From: Chloroflexota bacterium
GTDB taxonomy: Bacteria > Chloroflexota > Limnocylindria > P2-11E
Direction: 5' to 3'
Assembly: GCA_005881085.1 (NCBI GenBank)
Contig: VBGU01000118.1
Location: 1-8,604, forward strand
DNA: 8,604 bases
Within the stretch, counting starts at the first letter, position 1, and every line of letters starts with the position of its first letter. Below the pieces are notes generated by a model. It was not told the DNA's origin, made no database searches, and saw only the letters and a list, made by a program, of their open reading frames with translations. The position numbers were made by a program, and so were the translations under genes. This document shows, one piece after another, positions 1-7,196 of the stretch.

Positions 1-1
1 C

Positions 2-508
2 TACACGGTCAGCCCGAACGGCGGCGGAAAGACGTTATGGAGGGCCGATCCGCAGCTGCAGCCGCACGGCAGCCCACCGTTCGGCGCGAACGGCGTCGCG
101 TTCGACCGCACGCAAAGCTGGCTATACGTCGCAAACACCGCTGACGACAAGATCTTCCGGATTCGTGTCAGCGATGACCCGACCGAGCGGACCATCCAGC
201 TCTTTGCCGACGGCGCGACGCTCGGACCTGGCGCGCTCGACGGCGCCGACGGGATCCAGTTCGACGTGAGGGGAAACCTCTACGTCTGCGCGAACCAGGC
301 CAATGAGATCCAGGTCCTCTCGCCGAGTGGCGCATTGATCGCGCGATACGGGCACAACGCCGGCGAGGACCCGCTCGACTTCCCCGCGAGCCCGATCTTC
401 CATGAGATGGGTTTGTACATCGCGAATCTCGCACTCGGGACCGCGCCAAACGGCGGAAAGATCTCCGTTCTCGGAGTTCCTTTCCCGGGAGCGCCTAGCG
501 GCCGCTAA
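2..508 (+). CDS. SMP-30/gluconolactonase-like beta-propeller protein, 5'-truncated
   Basis: The reading frame is open from the left edge to TAA at 506-508, giving 168 residues of a protein whose start lies outside the window. It shows the repeating strand pattern of a beta-propeller of the SMP-30/gluconolactonase/LRE type: an ANGVAFD...LYVANT blade (about residues 33-46), then DGADGIQFD...GNLYVCAN (about 80-97), then ALIARYG and GLYIANLA blades. In characterised relatives Asn and Asp residues in such blades bind a divalent metal, and the enzymes hydrolyse lactones or phosphoesters. Many relatives are exported, but the N-terminus that would show a signal peptide is missing. The substrate cannot be read from this fragment. 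An NHL-repeat protein is the alternative. It converges on the nuclease operon and is followed by several hairpins. Confidence 0.8.
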   Translation, partial: YTVSPNGGGKTLWRADPQLQPHGSPPFGANGVAFDRTQSWLYVANTADDKIFRIRVSDDPTERTIQLFADGATLGPGALDGADGIQFDVRGNLYVCANQANEIQVLSPSGALIARYGHNAGEDPLDFPASPIFHEMGLYIANLALGTAPNGGKISVLGVPFPGAPSGR

Positions 509-537
509 CGAAACTCGCGGCGACATCGCCGTTTCGT
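508..537 (+). terminator. Hairpin directly after the SMP-30-like gene
   Basis: ACGAAAC (508-514) is complementary to GTTTCGT (531-537). A second short stem, GGCG (519-522) with CGCC (527-530), stacks inside it and leaves TCGC bulged on the left side. It begins at the last base of the stop codon. The run after it is not U-rich, so this is a possible weak terminator or a 3'-end processing hairpin. Confidence 0.35.
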
Positions 538-543
538 CGCAGC

Positions 544-623
544 GCGGGGGTCTTCCTCTCTCGGCCCCTCGTGGGATCGTGATGACACGCCGTCCAGGGG
601 CCGCTCGCTCGGAAGACCCCCGC
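544..623. repeat. Nested inverted repeat in a convergent intergenic gap
   Basis: The outer arms 544-556 (GCGGGGGTCTTCC) and 611-623 (GGAAGACCCCCGC) are a perfect 13-bp inverted repeat. Inside them 562-569 (CGGCCCCT) pairs perfectly with 596-603 (AGGGGCCG). The two stems are separated by asymmetric 5- and 7-base internal loops, and the tip holds 26 bases. The result is an 80-base two-storey stem between two genes that end towards each other. Candidate roles are a two-way terminator, a dispersed palindromic repeat of the REP type, or a small structured RNA. The sequence alone does not choose. Confidence 0.5.
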
Positions 624-632
624 ACTGCTTCC

Positions 633-650
633 GGCGATCTCGCCTTCTTT
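633..650 (+). terminator. Possible intrinsic terminator, rightward
   Basis: A short perfect stem (GGCGA 633-637 with TCGCC 640-644) is followed at once by TTCTTT, so on the plus strand it has the stem plus U-run form of a Rho-independent terminator for the SMP-30-like gene. The stem is short and the loop tight, so confidence is modest. It ends just before the nuclease stop codon at 655-657. Confidence 0.35.
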
Positions 651-654
651 TGGG

Positions 655-2478
655 TCAGCGTTCGCGGCGCAGGTAGCCGAGGATCTCCGCCATCACTCTG
701 CAATCCACCTCGTTGTAGCGGCCGATCTCTTGCATGACTGGCGATTCCGTGAGGGATCGACCCCGCGCGCGGGAGTCGGCCGCGGCTGACCACGCGCCCG
801 CCATCGCTCCGGCGCCATCGGCGAGACCTTCGCCCCACGCGGTTTCGATGAGCCCGTGTGCCCGCATCGCGCGTGCGACCGACTTGAGTCCGAACGAGAA
901 CGCGCCTTTGACTACGATCGGCTGCGCGCGGAACACCCGGCCGAGCAGGTCGTACCAGGCGAGAGCGGGCCAGCTGCGGTCGGGATGACGCGACCGCGCT
1001 GATTCGTACGCGCGCTCGAAGTTCGATTCCTCCGCGAGCGACCAGTGCACCAGACGCACGTCGCTCGCCGACGCGCATCCTCCCTCGCGCGCGACGTCCG
1101 CGAGATGGGCGAGCCAGCCATCGATCATCCGCGCCTCGGCTTCCACACCGAGATCGTCGACGGTGAACTGGCGGAACGACCAGCGGCGATCGCGGTAGGT
1201 TCCCGAGCCGATCTGAAAGATGAGGGCCTGGCCGCCCTTGCGGGGGAACGTGCTGAAGTCGTCGTCCATGTCCTGGACGAACTCGAAGTCGACGAACGCC
1301 TCCGCGGGCGGCGCCACGCGCCACTGCTCTTCGTCCGCGCTGACGCGCTCTGGACGCAACACATCGCCCGTGTCGCGGTTCACCGCGATGACCGCGTCCA
1401 GCGTCCGCCCGTGCTGTCCATCGAGGCCGAGCAGCGTCGCGGACGTGCGCGCGTCATCCCAACGCGTCACCCCCACGGCGTGCGCCGCGGCGCGCAGATC
1501 CACGTTCACCCGGGGCAGGATGGTCAGATCCGCGAGTTTCGCGGCGATCTCGGCCTTCGCGGTGTGCCACGGGAAGTCGCTGCTCGCCTTCATGTTGGGC
1601 CAGATTTCGGGCACCGACGGGATGGGGAGGACGCGCCATTCGGCTCCCTCGGTGCGGAGCCGCCTCACCCAGGCGAGCGCCCGCGCGACCACCGCGCCGA
1701 GATCCTCGTCGCGGGATCGGACGAAGGTCTCGCGGGGGACGCGCGCCAGCTTCTCCCAGCAACGGTCACCGCGGACGGCGCCTTGGCGCCATGCGCGGCC
1801 GGCGACGTACGAGGCCGGCGGAGTGAAGCCCTGGATTCGCCCGAGCGCCTCGTTGTAGATCCACGCCTGCGTCATCACCCCGAGCGAGTCCGCGCCGAGA
1901 CCTCCGTCCTTCAAGAGATGGAGCGTCGAGAACTTGACGTCGACGACCCGGTAATGACGGCCGTGCCGCATGGCAGCGACCGGGAGCTCGAGTTGATCTC
2001 CAACGAACGCGTCGGGGCAGAGCTCTCCGAGCACATCGGAGCGCACGAGAAGATCAGCGACGCCGAACGTGCGCCGCTCGGGATCGCGTAGCACGGCCGA
2101 CGCGATCACCGGCGCGCCGTTCTTCATAGCGTCCCACGTCGCCTCAGCCGCGGCGAGGGAACGCGCTTCGTCGGGCCGCGTCGCGATCCGGGTGACCGGC
2201 CACCGCTGCTGCAGGTCGACCAGCACAGCCTGCTCGAAGCGCTGGCCCTGATCCATGAGGTATCGCGGAAGGTCGAACACGCGGTCGTAGCCCGGCAGCT
2301 GATCGTCGCGGCGGAATCCGTGCTGCTCGCCGAATTCGGAGAGCCAGTCGACGAGCAGGTCGTCGTCGCACCAGTTGCGCATGTCGCGCGCGGCCACCCA
2401 GTCGAGCCAGTCGGCGTCGGTTCGCGGGTCGACCACGGCGCCGTCGTCGCGTTGAGTGATCGCGGCCCGGCCGATCAC
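655..2478 (-). CDS. RecB-like PD-(D/E)XK nuclease fused to a DEDD exonuclease-like (YprB/RNase H-fold) domain
   Basis: This is a 607-residue cytosolic protein with two nuclease-like modules, resembling the TM0106/COG2251 group of RecB-like nucleases. The N-terminal half carries a PD-(D/E)XK core: a conserved Glu in QRFEQAV (E82), the metal-binding Asp in GVADLLVR (D142), and the DVK catalytic strand in RVVDVKFS (D180, K182). The C-terminal third (about 391-605) has an RNase H-like exonuclease fold: DFE (D397, E399), an LVHWS...E strand near 476-483, a SFGLKSVA segment near 528-535, and Y588xxxD592 as the last acidic motif (DEDDy-like). No helicase motifs are present, unlike the longer members of the group. 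The GTG start overlaps the HAD stop as GTGA, which implies translational coupling. Biological role is unknown; DNA repair or defence are possible guesses. Confidence 0.82.
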   Translation of the reverse strand: MIGRAAITQRDDGAVVDPRTDADWLDWVAARDMRNWCDDDLLVDWLSEFGEQHGFRRDDQLPGYDRVFDLPRYLMDQGQRFEQAVLVDLQQRWPVTRIATRPDEARSLAAAEATWDAMKNGAPVIASAVLRDPERRTFGVADLLVRSDVLGELCPDAFVGDQLELPVAAMRHGRHYRVVDVKFSTLHLLKDGGLGADSLGVMTQAWIYNEALGRIQGFTPPASYVAGRAWRQGAVRGDRCWEKLARVPRETFVRSRDEDLGAVVARALAWVRRLRTEGAEWRVLPIPSVPEIWPNMKASSDFPWHTAKAEIAAKLADLTILPRVNVDLRAAAHAVGVTRWDDARTSATLLGLDGQHGRTLDAVIAVNRDTGDVLRPERVSADEEQWRVAPPAEAFVDFEFVQDMDDDFSTFPRKGGQALIFQIGSGTYRDRRWSFRQFTVDDLGVEAEARMIDGWLAHLADVAREGGCASASDVRLVHWSLAEESNFERAYESARSRHPDRSWPALAWYDLLGRVFRAQPIVVKGAFSFGLKSVARAMRAHGLIETAWGEGLADGAGAMAGAWSAAADSRARGRSLTESPVMQEIGRYNEVDCRVMAEILGYLRRER

Positions 2479-3086
2479 TGAACACCCACGGTCTCGAGCA
2501 GCCCGCGGAAGTCCGGCTCCTCGCGCACCGCAGCGCCGTCCGTCGGCGCCGCGGCGCCGCCGCGATTCGCCCAGTACACGTCCATTCCGACACGCGCCGC
2601 GCCGCCCACGTCATGCGCTGAGCCCGCGACGAAGAGGACCTCCGCCGGGTCGAGCCCGAGGCGCTCAAGTGCCATCCGATACGGAAGCGGATCGGGCTTG
2701 TACGCGCCGGCCTCCTCGGCCGTCGTCACGAGCTCGAAGCGGCCGGCCCGGAACGCCGCGAGACGGCCAAGCTTTCGCGAGCAGTTGGTCACGACGAAGC
2801 GTCTCGTCGTCCCCAGCCGCTCGAGGACCGGCGCCACGTCCGGCCACGGTTCGAACTCGCCCCAGCGCCGGAGAAGCTCGGACGCGTGTTTTGCGTCCAG
2901 GCCGACCTCGCTCGCACTCTCGCGGACAATGTCCTCAAACGGCCGGTAGCGCTTGCCGCGGAGAAGCGCCTGAGACGCCCCGTGCCAGCGCATTCCGAGG
3001 TCACGATCTCCGGCGACGCTGGCCCAGAGAGACCACGTGTCGAGCAGTGCCGTGAGAAGGTCGAAGCCGACCGCCGCGTACGCCAT
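2475..3086 (-). CDS. HAD-family hydrolase, haloacid dehalogenase type II-like
   Basis: This 203-residue cytosolic protein has the four HAD motifs in order: the nucleophile Asp in GFDLLTALLD (D9), motif II VVTNCS (T100-S103), the motif III Lys in GAYKPDPLPY (K130), and motif IV FVAGSAHD (D159). Size and the KPDP and AHDV segments fit the L-2-haloacid dehalogenase (type II) branch. However, against L-DEX the Thr after the nucleophile loop reads Ala (TA instead of GT) and the S-x-N of motif IV reads A-x-S, so dehalogenase activity is not assured; a phosphatase-type reaction is the alternative. ATG at 3086 is chosen because D9 then falls at the usual N-terminal position and a -10 hexamer lies 6 bases upstream. 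It is the first gene of an operon with the nuclease. Confidence 0.83.
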   Translation of the reverse strand: MAYAAVGFDLLTALLDTWSLWASVAGDRDLGMRWHGASQALLRGKRYRPFEDIVRESASEVGLDAKHASELLRRWGEFEPWPDVAPVLERLGTTRRFVVTNCSRKLGRLAAFRAGRFELVTTAEEAGAYKPDPLPYRMALERLGLDPAEVLFVAGSAHDVGGAARVGMDVYWANRGGAAAPTDGAAVREEPDFRGLLETVGVQ

Positions 3087-3091
3087 GCAAT

Positions 3092-3097
3092 TAGCCT
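3092..3097 (+). promoter_or_regulatory. Candidate -10 element TAGCCT for the methyltransferase
   Basis: TAGCCT fits TANNNT and lies 17 bases before the ATG at 3115, which would give a short leader of about ten bases without a Shine-Dalgarno. It shares all but one base with the opposing hexamer of the HAD gene. Support is weaker than for the HAD side because the spacing is longer. Confidence 0.35.
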
Positions 3098-3098
3098 A
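3093..3098 (-). promoter_or_regulatory. -10 element TAGGCT of the HAD-nuclease operon (leaderless)
   Basis: On the minus strand TAGGCT is followed by six bases (AATTGC) and then the ATG. That spacing places the transcription start at or next to the start codon, as in leaderless genes with a TANNNT -10. No Shine-Dalgarno is present. The same seven bases read as TAGCCTA on the plus strand, giving an overlapping -10 for the divergent methyltransferase. Confidence 0.55.
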
Positions 3099-3114
3099 TC
3101 GGCGCACAAGACCA

Positions 3115-3927
3115 ATGGATAAGTACCTCAAGTCCAATCGCGCCCTCTGGGACGAGTGGACCGGCATCAATTACCGGTCCGACTTCTACAGGGTCGCCGA
3201 CTTCAAGGCCGGCCTGAACAAGCTCCGGCCGTACGAGATCGCGGAGATCGGACCCGTGGATGGAAAGCAGCTTCTCCACCTGCAGTGCCACTTTGGACTC
3301 GACACCTTGTGCTGGGCCCGTTTGGGCGCCCGGGTTACCGGGATCGATTTCTCTGACGCGGCGATCAGCCAGGCGCGCGCACTGGCGCAGGACGTAGGCC
3401 TTGACGCGCGTTTCGTTCAATCCGACATCTACGAGCTGCCGCACAACCTCGAAGGCGACTTCGACATCGTCTACACGTCCCGGGGCGTGCTCAACTGGCT
3501 ACCCGATCTCGACCGATGGGGAAAGGTCGCTGCTCATTTCGTCAGACCCGGCGGCTTCTTCTACATCACCGAGATCCACCCGATCGCCCTGGTGTTCGAT
3601 GACGACGAGGGCGTGCGAGACCTCCGGCTTCGCTATGCGTACTTCACCCAGCCCGAGCCCATCAGCGTTGCCACCAAGGGCTCCTATGCCGACCGCAACG
3701 CGCGGGTCACCCAGGAGGTCGAGTACGGCTGGAACCACGCCCTGGGCGAGATCGTGACCGCGTTGACGACGGCTGGATTGCACATCGACTTCCTGCACGA
3801 ATTCCCATTCGCCGAGTGGCCGATCTCGTTTCTTCGGCCGGCCGCGGACGGCACACATCGCCTTCCGCCCGAACACGACGGGAAGCTGCCGCTCTTCTTC
3901 TCGCTCAAGGCGTCAAAGCCGCCCTAG
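3115..3927 (+). CDS. Class I SAM-dependent methyltransferase
   Basis: This 270-residue cytosolic enzyme transfers a methyl group from S-adenosylmethionine to an unidentified small-molecule or lipid acceptor. Motif I is LLHLQCHFGLDTL (53-65), a form typical of one widespread group of uncharacterised methyltransferases. The acidic ribose-binding residue is D78 in GIDFS, followed by QSDIYEL (102-108) and DFDIVYTSRGVLNWL (115-129) for motifs II and III. The C-terminal half is rich in aromatic residues and probably forms the acceptor pocket. ATG 3115 (MDKYLKSNRALWDEW) is preferred over an in-frame ATG at 3085 because the latter would run through the shared promoter. It is divergent from the HAD gene, and its TAG stop interlocks with that of the S9 peptidase. 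Confidence 0.85.
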   Translation: MDKYLKSNRALWDEWTGINYRSDFYRVADFKAGLNKLRPYEIAEIGPVDGKQLLHLQCHFGLDTLCWARLGARVTGIDFSDAAISQARALAQDVGLDARFVQSDIYELPHNLEGDFDIVYTSRGVLNWLPDLDRWGKVAAHFVRPGGFFYITEIHPIALVFDDDEGVRDLRLRYAYFTQPEPISVATKGSYADRNARVTQEVEYGWNHALGEIVTALTTAGLHIDFLHEFPFAEWPISFLRPAADGTHRLPPEHDGKLPLFFSLKASKPP

Positions 3928-5888
3928 TCGCGAGAGGCGTGCCTCGTGACCCAGTCGACGACGCGTCGATTGAAGTCGACGCGGTGACTCGGCCTGCCCT
4001 GTGCGATGAACATGTGGCTCCCGCCGGGGTAGCGAACGAACTCGGTCGGCACCTTGCCGGCTGCGACCAGTCCGGTGAAGAGCTCTTCGCCCTGTCCGAT
4101 CGGACACCGCTCGTCGGCCTCGCCGTGTAGCACGAGCGTGGGCGTCGTGACTTTGTCGACATAGTTGATAGGCGAGAGCCGCCGGAACGTCTCACGACCC
4201 TCGGTGAGGCTGGCGCCCATCTCCCACGGAGCGAACCACATGCCGATGTCGCTCGTGCCGAAGAACGATTCCTGATTGGTGACCGGCGCGCCCACGACGG
4301 CCGCCTTGAACCGATCGGTGTGGCCGATCGTCCAGCTCGTCATGAACCCACCGTACGAGTAGCCGGCCACGGCGAGCCGGTCCCGATCGGCGACGCCTTC
4401 CGCGATCAGCTGGTCCACCGCCGCGAGCTGCTCGGCAAGGTCGTGCTCTCCCCACTTGGCGCGGATGGCGTGCGCGAATTCGCGACCGTAAGACCCGGAT
4501 CCCGTCGGATTGAGCGTGAGCACCGCCCAGCCACGCGACGCGAGCACATAGCGATAGAAGTACGAGAGCGAGAAGAGATTCCCCGAGAAGCTCGCCGGCC
4601 CGCCGTGGATATCGACCAGGAGCGGGGACGGGCCGCGCCGCTCGCCCGGCAGGAAGAGCCAGCCCTCGAGGGTGCCACCGTGCGGACTCTTGAAGGTGCG
4701 CCGCTCGCCGTGCACGGGAGCGAGCTGCGTCAGGATCTCCTTGTTGATCTGCGTGAGCCGTCGCTCGCTGCTGCCGTCCCAGGCGGTGACGTAGAGGTCC
4801 GACGGTGCCGCGAGGTCGCCTGCCGCGAACGCGATGCGCGACCCCGCCGTGGCGCTCGCGAACGCGATCTGCCTCTCTCCGCCGACCACGACGCTCGTCG
4901 AGCCATCGGCAATCGCCGCGCGCACGAGGTGGGTGTTGCCGTGGTCACCGGCGATGAAGGTCACGCTCGAGTTGTCTGACGACCAGATCGGGCCAGGCGT
5001 GACCGCCGGCGTGGGAAGGAGCACCGCGCCGCGGTCGTAGCGTTCGGTGAGGCGCCGCGGTGGTCCGCCGCGCGAGGGCACGGTCCACACGCGGACCATC
5101 GGATCGCCGAGTCCCGGGACCTGCGCGTCGGTGCCGTAGCACGCGATCGTGGTGCCGTCTGGTGACCAGGTCGGCGAGGTCGCCCGCCCTACGTTCTCGG
5201 TGATGCGAAGGGCAGCACCGCTCGCGACGTCCGCGACCCAGATGTCCGACCACGAGTAGTCACCCTTGCCGCCGCGCGTCCGCGAGAACGCGATCTGACG
5301 TCCATCGGGCGACCACGACTCCGCGCGGTCCTCAAAATCGCCGTCGGTGAGCTGCTTCGTTTTACCGGTCGCGAGGTCGACGATGAACAGGTGGGCGCGC
5401 GCGTCGAACGTGTAACCGTGCCCGTCCGTCTTGTACTGCGCCTTGGTGACATGGCGCGGCCGCTCCTCCCAGCGCTCGCGCGCGTCCTCATCCTCGGGGC
5501 GGGGCACGACCCACACCCGCGCGCTGAATGCGATCCTCGTTCCATCCTGTGACCAGCTCGCCGGCCCCGCGTGATCGGACATCGTGGTCAGCTGACGCGG
5601 CTCGCCGCCGCGGACCGACATCACGTACAGCTGGCGTTCCTTGCCGGCCCGATCCGAGAGGAACGCGAGCTGGGCGCCATCCGGAGACCACCGCGGCGCG
5701 GAGTCGCGCGTGGGCCCTCGAGTGAATTCGACCGCGGCCCCACCCTCGGTCGGCGCGACGTGGATGGTCGAGCGATACTCGTCCTTCTCCGTGTCGATCC
5801 AGGTCACGACATACGCAACGCGAGCGCCGTCCGGCGAGAGGTCGAGGTCGGGGATCGTCTTGAACGCGAGGAGGTCAGCAGCGTCCAT
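3924..5888 (-). CDS. S9 family peptidase (acylaminoacyl-peptidase/prolyl oligopeptidase type)
   Basis: This 654-residue serine peptidase cleaves short peptides, releasing N-terminal (possibly acylated) residues or dipeptides. The N-terminal part (about 10-380) is a beta-propeller built from PD40/WD40-like repeats, seen as LSPDGARVAY, WSPDGAQLAF, WSQDGTRIAF, WSPDGRQIAF and WSPDGTTIAC. The C-terminal alpha/beta-hydrolase (about 395-654) has the oxyanion segment DIHGGP, the nucleophile S511 in GYSYGGFM, D592 in HGEADERCP and H625 in GGSHMF, so the triad is complete. No signal peptide is seen, so it is probably cytosolic. ATG 5888 starts the family's usual LLAFKTIPDLDLSPDG beginning; the frame is open far upstream, but that part is antisense to the next gene and is not coding. 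A TAGTCT -10 lies 10 bases upstream. Confidence 0.93.
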   Translation of the reverse strand: MDAADLLAFKTIPDLDLSPDGARVAYVVTWIDTEKDEYRSTIHVAPTEGGAAVEFTRGPTRDSAPRWSPDGAQLAFLSDRAGKERQLYVMSVRGGEPRQLTTMSDHAGPASWSQDGTRIAFSARVWVVPRPEDEDARERWEERPRHVTKAQYKTDGHGYTFDARAHLFIVDLATGKTKQLTDGDFEDRAESWSPDGRQIAFSRTRGGKGDYSWSDIWVADVASGAALRITENVGRATSPTWSPDGTTIACYGTDAQVPGLGDPMVRVWTVPSRGGPPRRLTERYDRGAVLLPTPAVTPGPIWSSDNSSVTFIAGDHGNTHLVRAAIADGSTSVVVGGERQIAFASATAGSRIAFAAGDLAAPSDLYVTAWDGSSERRLTQINKEILTQLAPVHGERRTFKSPHGGTLEGWLFLPGERRGPSPLLVDIHGGPASFSGNLFSLSYFYRYVLASRGWAVLTLNPTGSGSYGREFAHAIRAKWGEHDLAEQLAAVDQLIAEGVADRDRLAVAGYSYGGFMTSWTIGHTDRFKAAVVGAPVTNQESFFGTSDIGMWFAPWEMGASLTEGRETFRRLSPINYVDKVTTPTLVLHGEADERCPIGQGEELFTGLVAAGKVPTEFVRYPGGSHMFIAQGRPSHRVDFNRRVVDWVTRHASRD

Positions 5889-5898
5889 GCGGTGCGAA

Positions 5899-5904
5899 AG
5901 ACTA
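5899..5904 (-). promoter_or_regulatory. Candidate -10 element TAGTCT of the S9 peptidase
   Basis: On the minus strand TAGTCT is followed by ten bases and then the ATG at 5888, with no Shine-Dalgarno between. This matches the leaderless arrangement at the HAD and murA starts in the same window. Confidence 0.45.
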
Positions 5905-5912
5905 CAGCCATC

Positions 5913-5929
5913 GGGGGGCTCGGCCCCCC
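5913..5929. repeat. G6C/GC6 hairpin in the peptidase/GGT divergent region
   Basis: GGGGGGC (5913-5919) and GCCCCCC (5923-5929) form a perfect 7-bp stem with a 3-base loop. An alternative, mutually exclusive stem pairs GCTCGG (5918-5923) with CCGAGC (5935-5940). The element fills most of the 57 bp between the two divergent starts, just upstream of the GGT-like GTG. It could slow expression, bind a regulator, or be a remnant of a dispersed GC repeat. Confidence 0.45.
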
Positions 5930-5945
5930 GGCCCCCGAGCGTCGC

Positions 5946-7196
5946 GTGACCCTGCGGAGCCAATGGATCTTCTCGAAGACCGAGGCCGTCGCTCCGAATG
6001 GAATGGTCACGGCCGACCCACTCGCGGCGGAGGCCGGGGTCGAGATCCTTCGCGAGGGCGGCAACGCGCTCGACGCGGCGCTCGCGACCGCATTCGCGCT
6101 CGGCGTCACCTCGCCCATCGGGAGCGGCCTCGGCGGCATCGCCGGCCTCATCGTGTGGCGTGAAGGGAAAGCGAGCTCGTTCGATGGCTCTACCCGCGCG
6201 CCGCTCGCGTCGCGGCCCGAGATGTTCGAGCTCGTCGGAGGAGACGCGCGTTCTGGGATGTACGGATGGCCCGCGGTGAAGAACGACGCCAACGTCGAGG
6301 GGCCGCTCTCCGTCAGCGTTCCTGGTGCCGTCGCCGCGTACGAGCTCGCGCACCGCCGACTCGGCAAGCTGCCGTGGGCGCGGCTGTTCGAGCCCGCGAT
6401 CCGGCTCGCGCGCGACGGGATGGTGATGGACTGGTACAGCACGCTCGTCTTCGGCACATCGGCGGTGCGTCTTCACAAGAACGCGGAGGCGAAGCGCGTG
6501 TACTACCGCGAGGGCGGGGCACCGTACCGTCCGCCCACCGGTTTTGAGCCGCCGGATCGCCTCATCCAGCCCGATCTCGCGCGTTCGCTCGAATCGATCG
6601 CACGCGGCGGTGCGAAGGTGCTGTATCAGGGCGAGCTTGCCGTGGCGATCGCCGACGACATCCGCGCACTCGGAGGCATCCTCTCGCGCGAGGACTTCGC
6701 GGCGTACGAGGCCGGTGCGCCGCCGGCGCAGGCCGTCGACTACCGCGGGCACCGCGTGGTCACGATTCCGGGTCTCACGGGCGGTCCGACCGTCGCGCGG
6801 GCGCTTGGACTTCTCGACCGCGAGGATCTCCGCAGGCATGGACAGCAGAGTGCCGAGAGCCTGCATCGCATCGCGGTCGCCGTTCGCGCGGCATTCGCCG
6901 AACGCCTTGAGTCGATGGCCGACATGCCGAACACCACGCACGTGAATGCGGTCGATCGCGACCGGATGTGCGTCGCGCTAACGGCGACGCTCGGCGGCGG
7001 CTTTGGATCGGCGGTGATGATCAAAGGCACCGGGATCGTCCTCACCAACGGGACGTATTGGTTCGATCCGCGGCCGGGCCGCCCGAACTCGATCGCGCCC
7101 GGCAAGCGTGTTCTCTGGGCGGGCGCGCCGACGATCGTGCTGCACGACGGCGAGCCGTTCCTTGTCTGCGGCGCGCCGGGGGACGGAAGATCATGA
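5946..7196 (+). CDS. Gamma-glutamyltransferase-superfamily Ntn hydrolase, main fragment (frameshifted)
   Basis: This 416-residue fragment has the N-terminal GGT signature GMVTADPLAAEAGVEILREG and GGNALDAALATAFALG, then GSGLGGIAGLIVW, and the autoprocessing site NTTH with candidate nucleophile T330; the small subunit would begin there. GGT enzymes cut themselves into two chains and hydrolyse or transfer gamma-glutamyl or related amide groups. By eye against E. coli Ggt, Asn411, Gln430, Asp433, Ser462 and Ser463 read G, G, W, W and A, so a different substrate is likely (for example oxamate in HpxW-like relatives). The frame breaks after LVCGAP at G5 (7178-7182); one extra G restores GAPGGRKIMSAV and a 511-residue protein. 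GTG 5946 is chosen because the family motif begins shortly after it. The region just before T330 is short. Confidence 0.85.
   Translation: MTLRSQWIFSKTEAVAPNGMVTADPLAAEAGVEILREGGNALDAALATAFALGVTSPIGSGLGGIAGLIVWREGKASSFDGSTRAPLASRPEMFELVGGDARSGMYGWPAVKNDANVEGPLSVSVPGAVAAYELAHRRLGKLPWARLFEPAIRLARDGMVMDWYSTLVFGTSAVRLHKNAEAKRVYYREGGAPYRPPTGFEPPDRLIQPDLARSLESIARGGAKVLYQGELAVAIADDIRALGGILSREDFAAYEAGAPPAQAVDYRGHRVVTIPGLTGGPTVARALGLLDREDLRRHGQQSAESLHRIAVAVRAAFAERLESMADMPNTTHVNAVDRDRMCVALTATLGGGFGSAVMIKGTGIVLTNGTYWFDPRPGRPNSIAPGKRVLWAGAPTIVLHDGEPFLVCGAPGDGRS
7178..7182 (+). other. G5 run where the GGT-like gene loses frame
   Basis: The family motif GTPGG/GAPGG needs six G here (CCG GGG GGA CGG), but five are present. 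The shortage of one base moves translation into a stop at 7194-7196, while the rest of the conserved C-terminus continues in the +2 frame. Total length from 5946 to 7480 plus one base is a multiple of three. Sequencing error, a fresh mutation and phase variation all fit; a tract of five is short for phase variation. Confidence 0.8.

Noticed and set aside
544..623. tRNA-like cloverleaf
   Set aside because: The length is near that of a tRNA, but there are only two coaxial stems with no T or D arm and no anticodon loop.
122..1324. 400-aa open frame on the minus strand
   Set aside because: Arg-rich sequence without motifs, overlapping the SMP-30-like gene antisense and the nuclease in another frame; a by-product of high GC.
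1045..2091. 348-aa open frame on the plus strand
   Set aside because: Antisense to the nuclease with no recognisable domain, while the minus strand has clear motifs.
5889..6941. N-terminal extension of the S9 peptidase to 1005 residues
   Set aside because: The extra 351 residues are antisense to the GGT-like gene and show no peptidase or targeting features; the family beginning fits ATG 5888.
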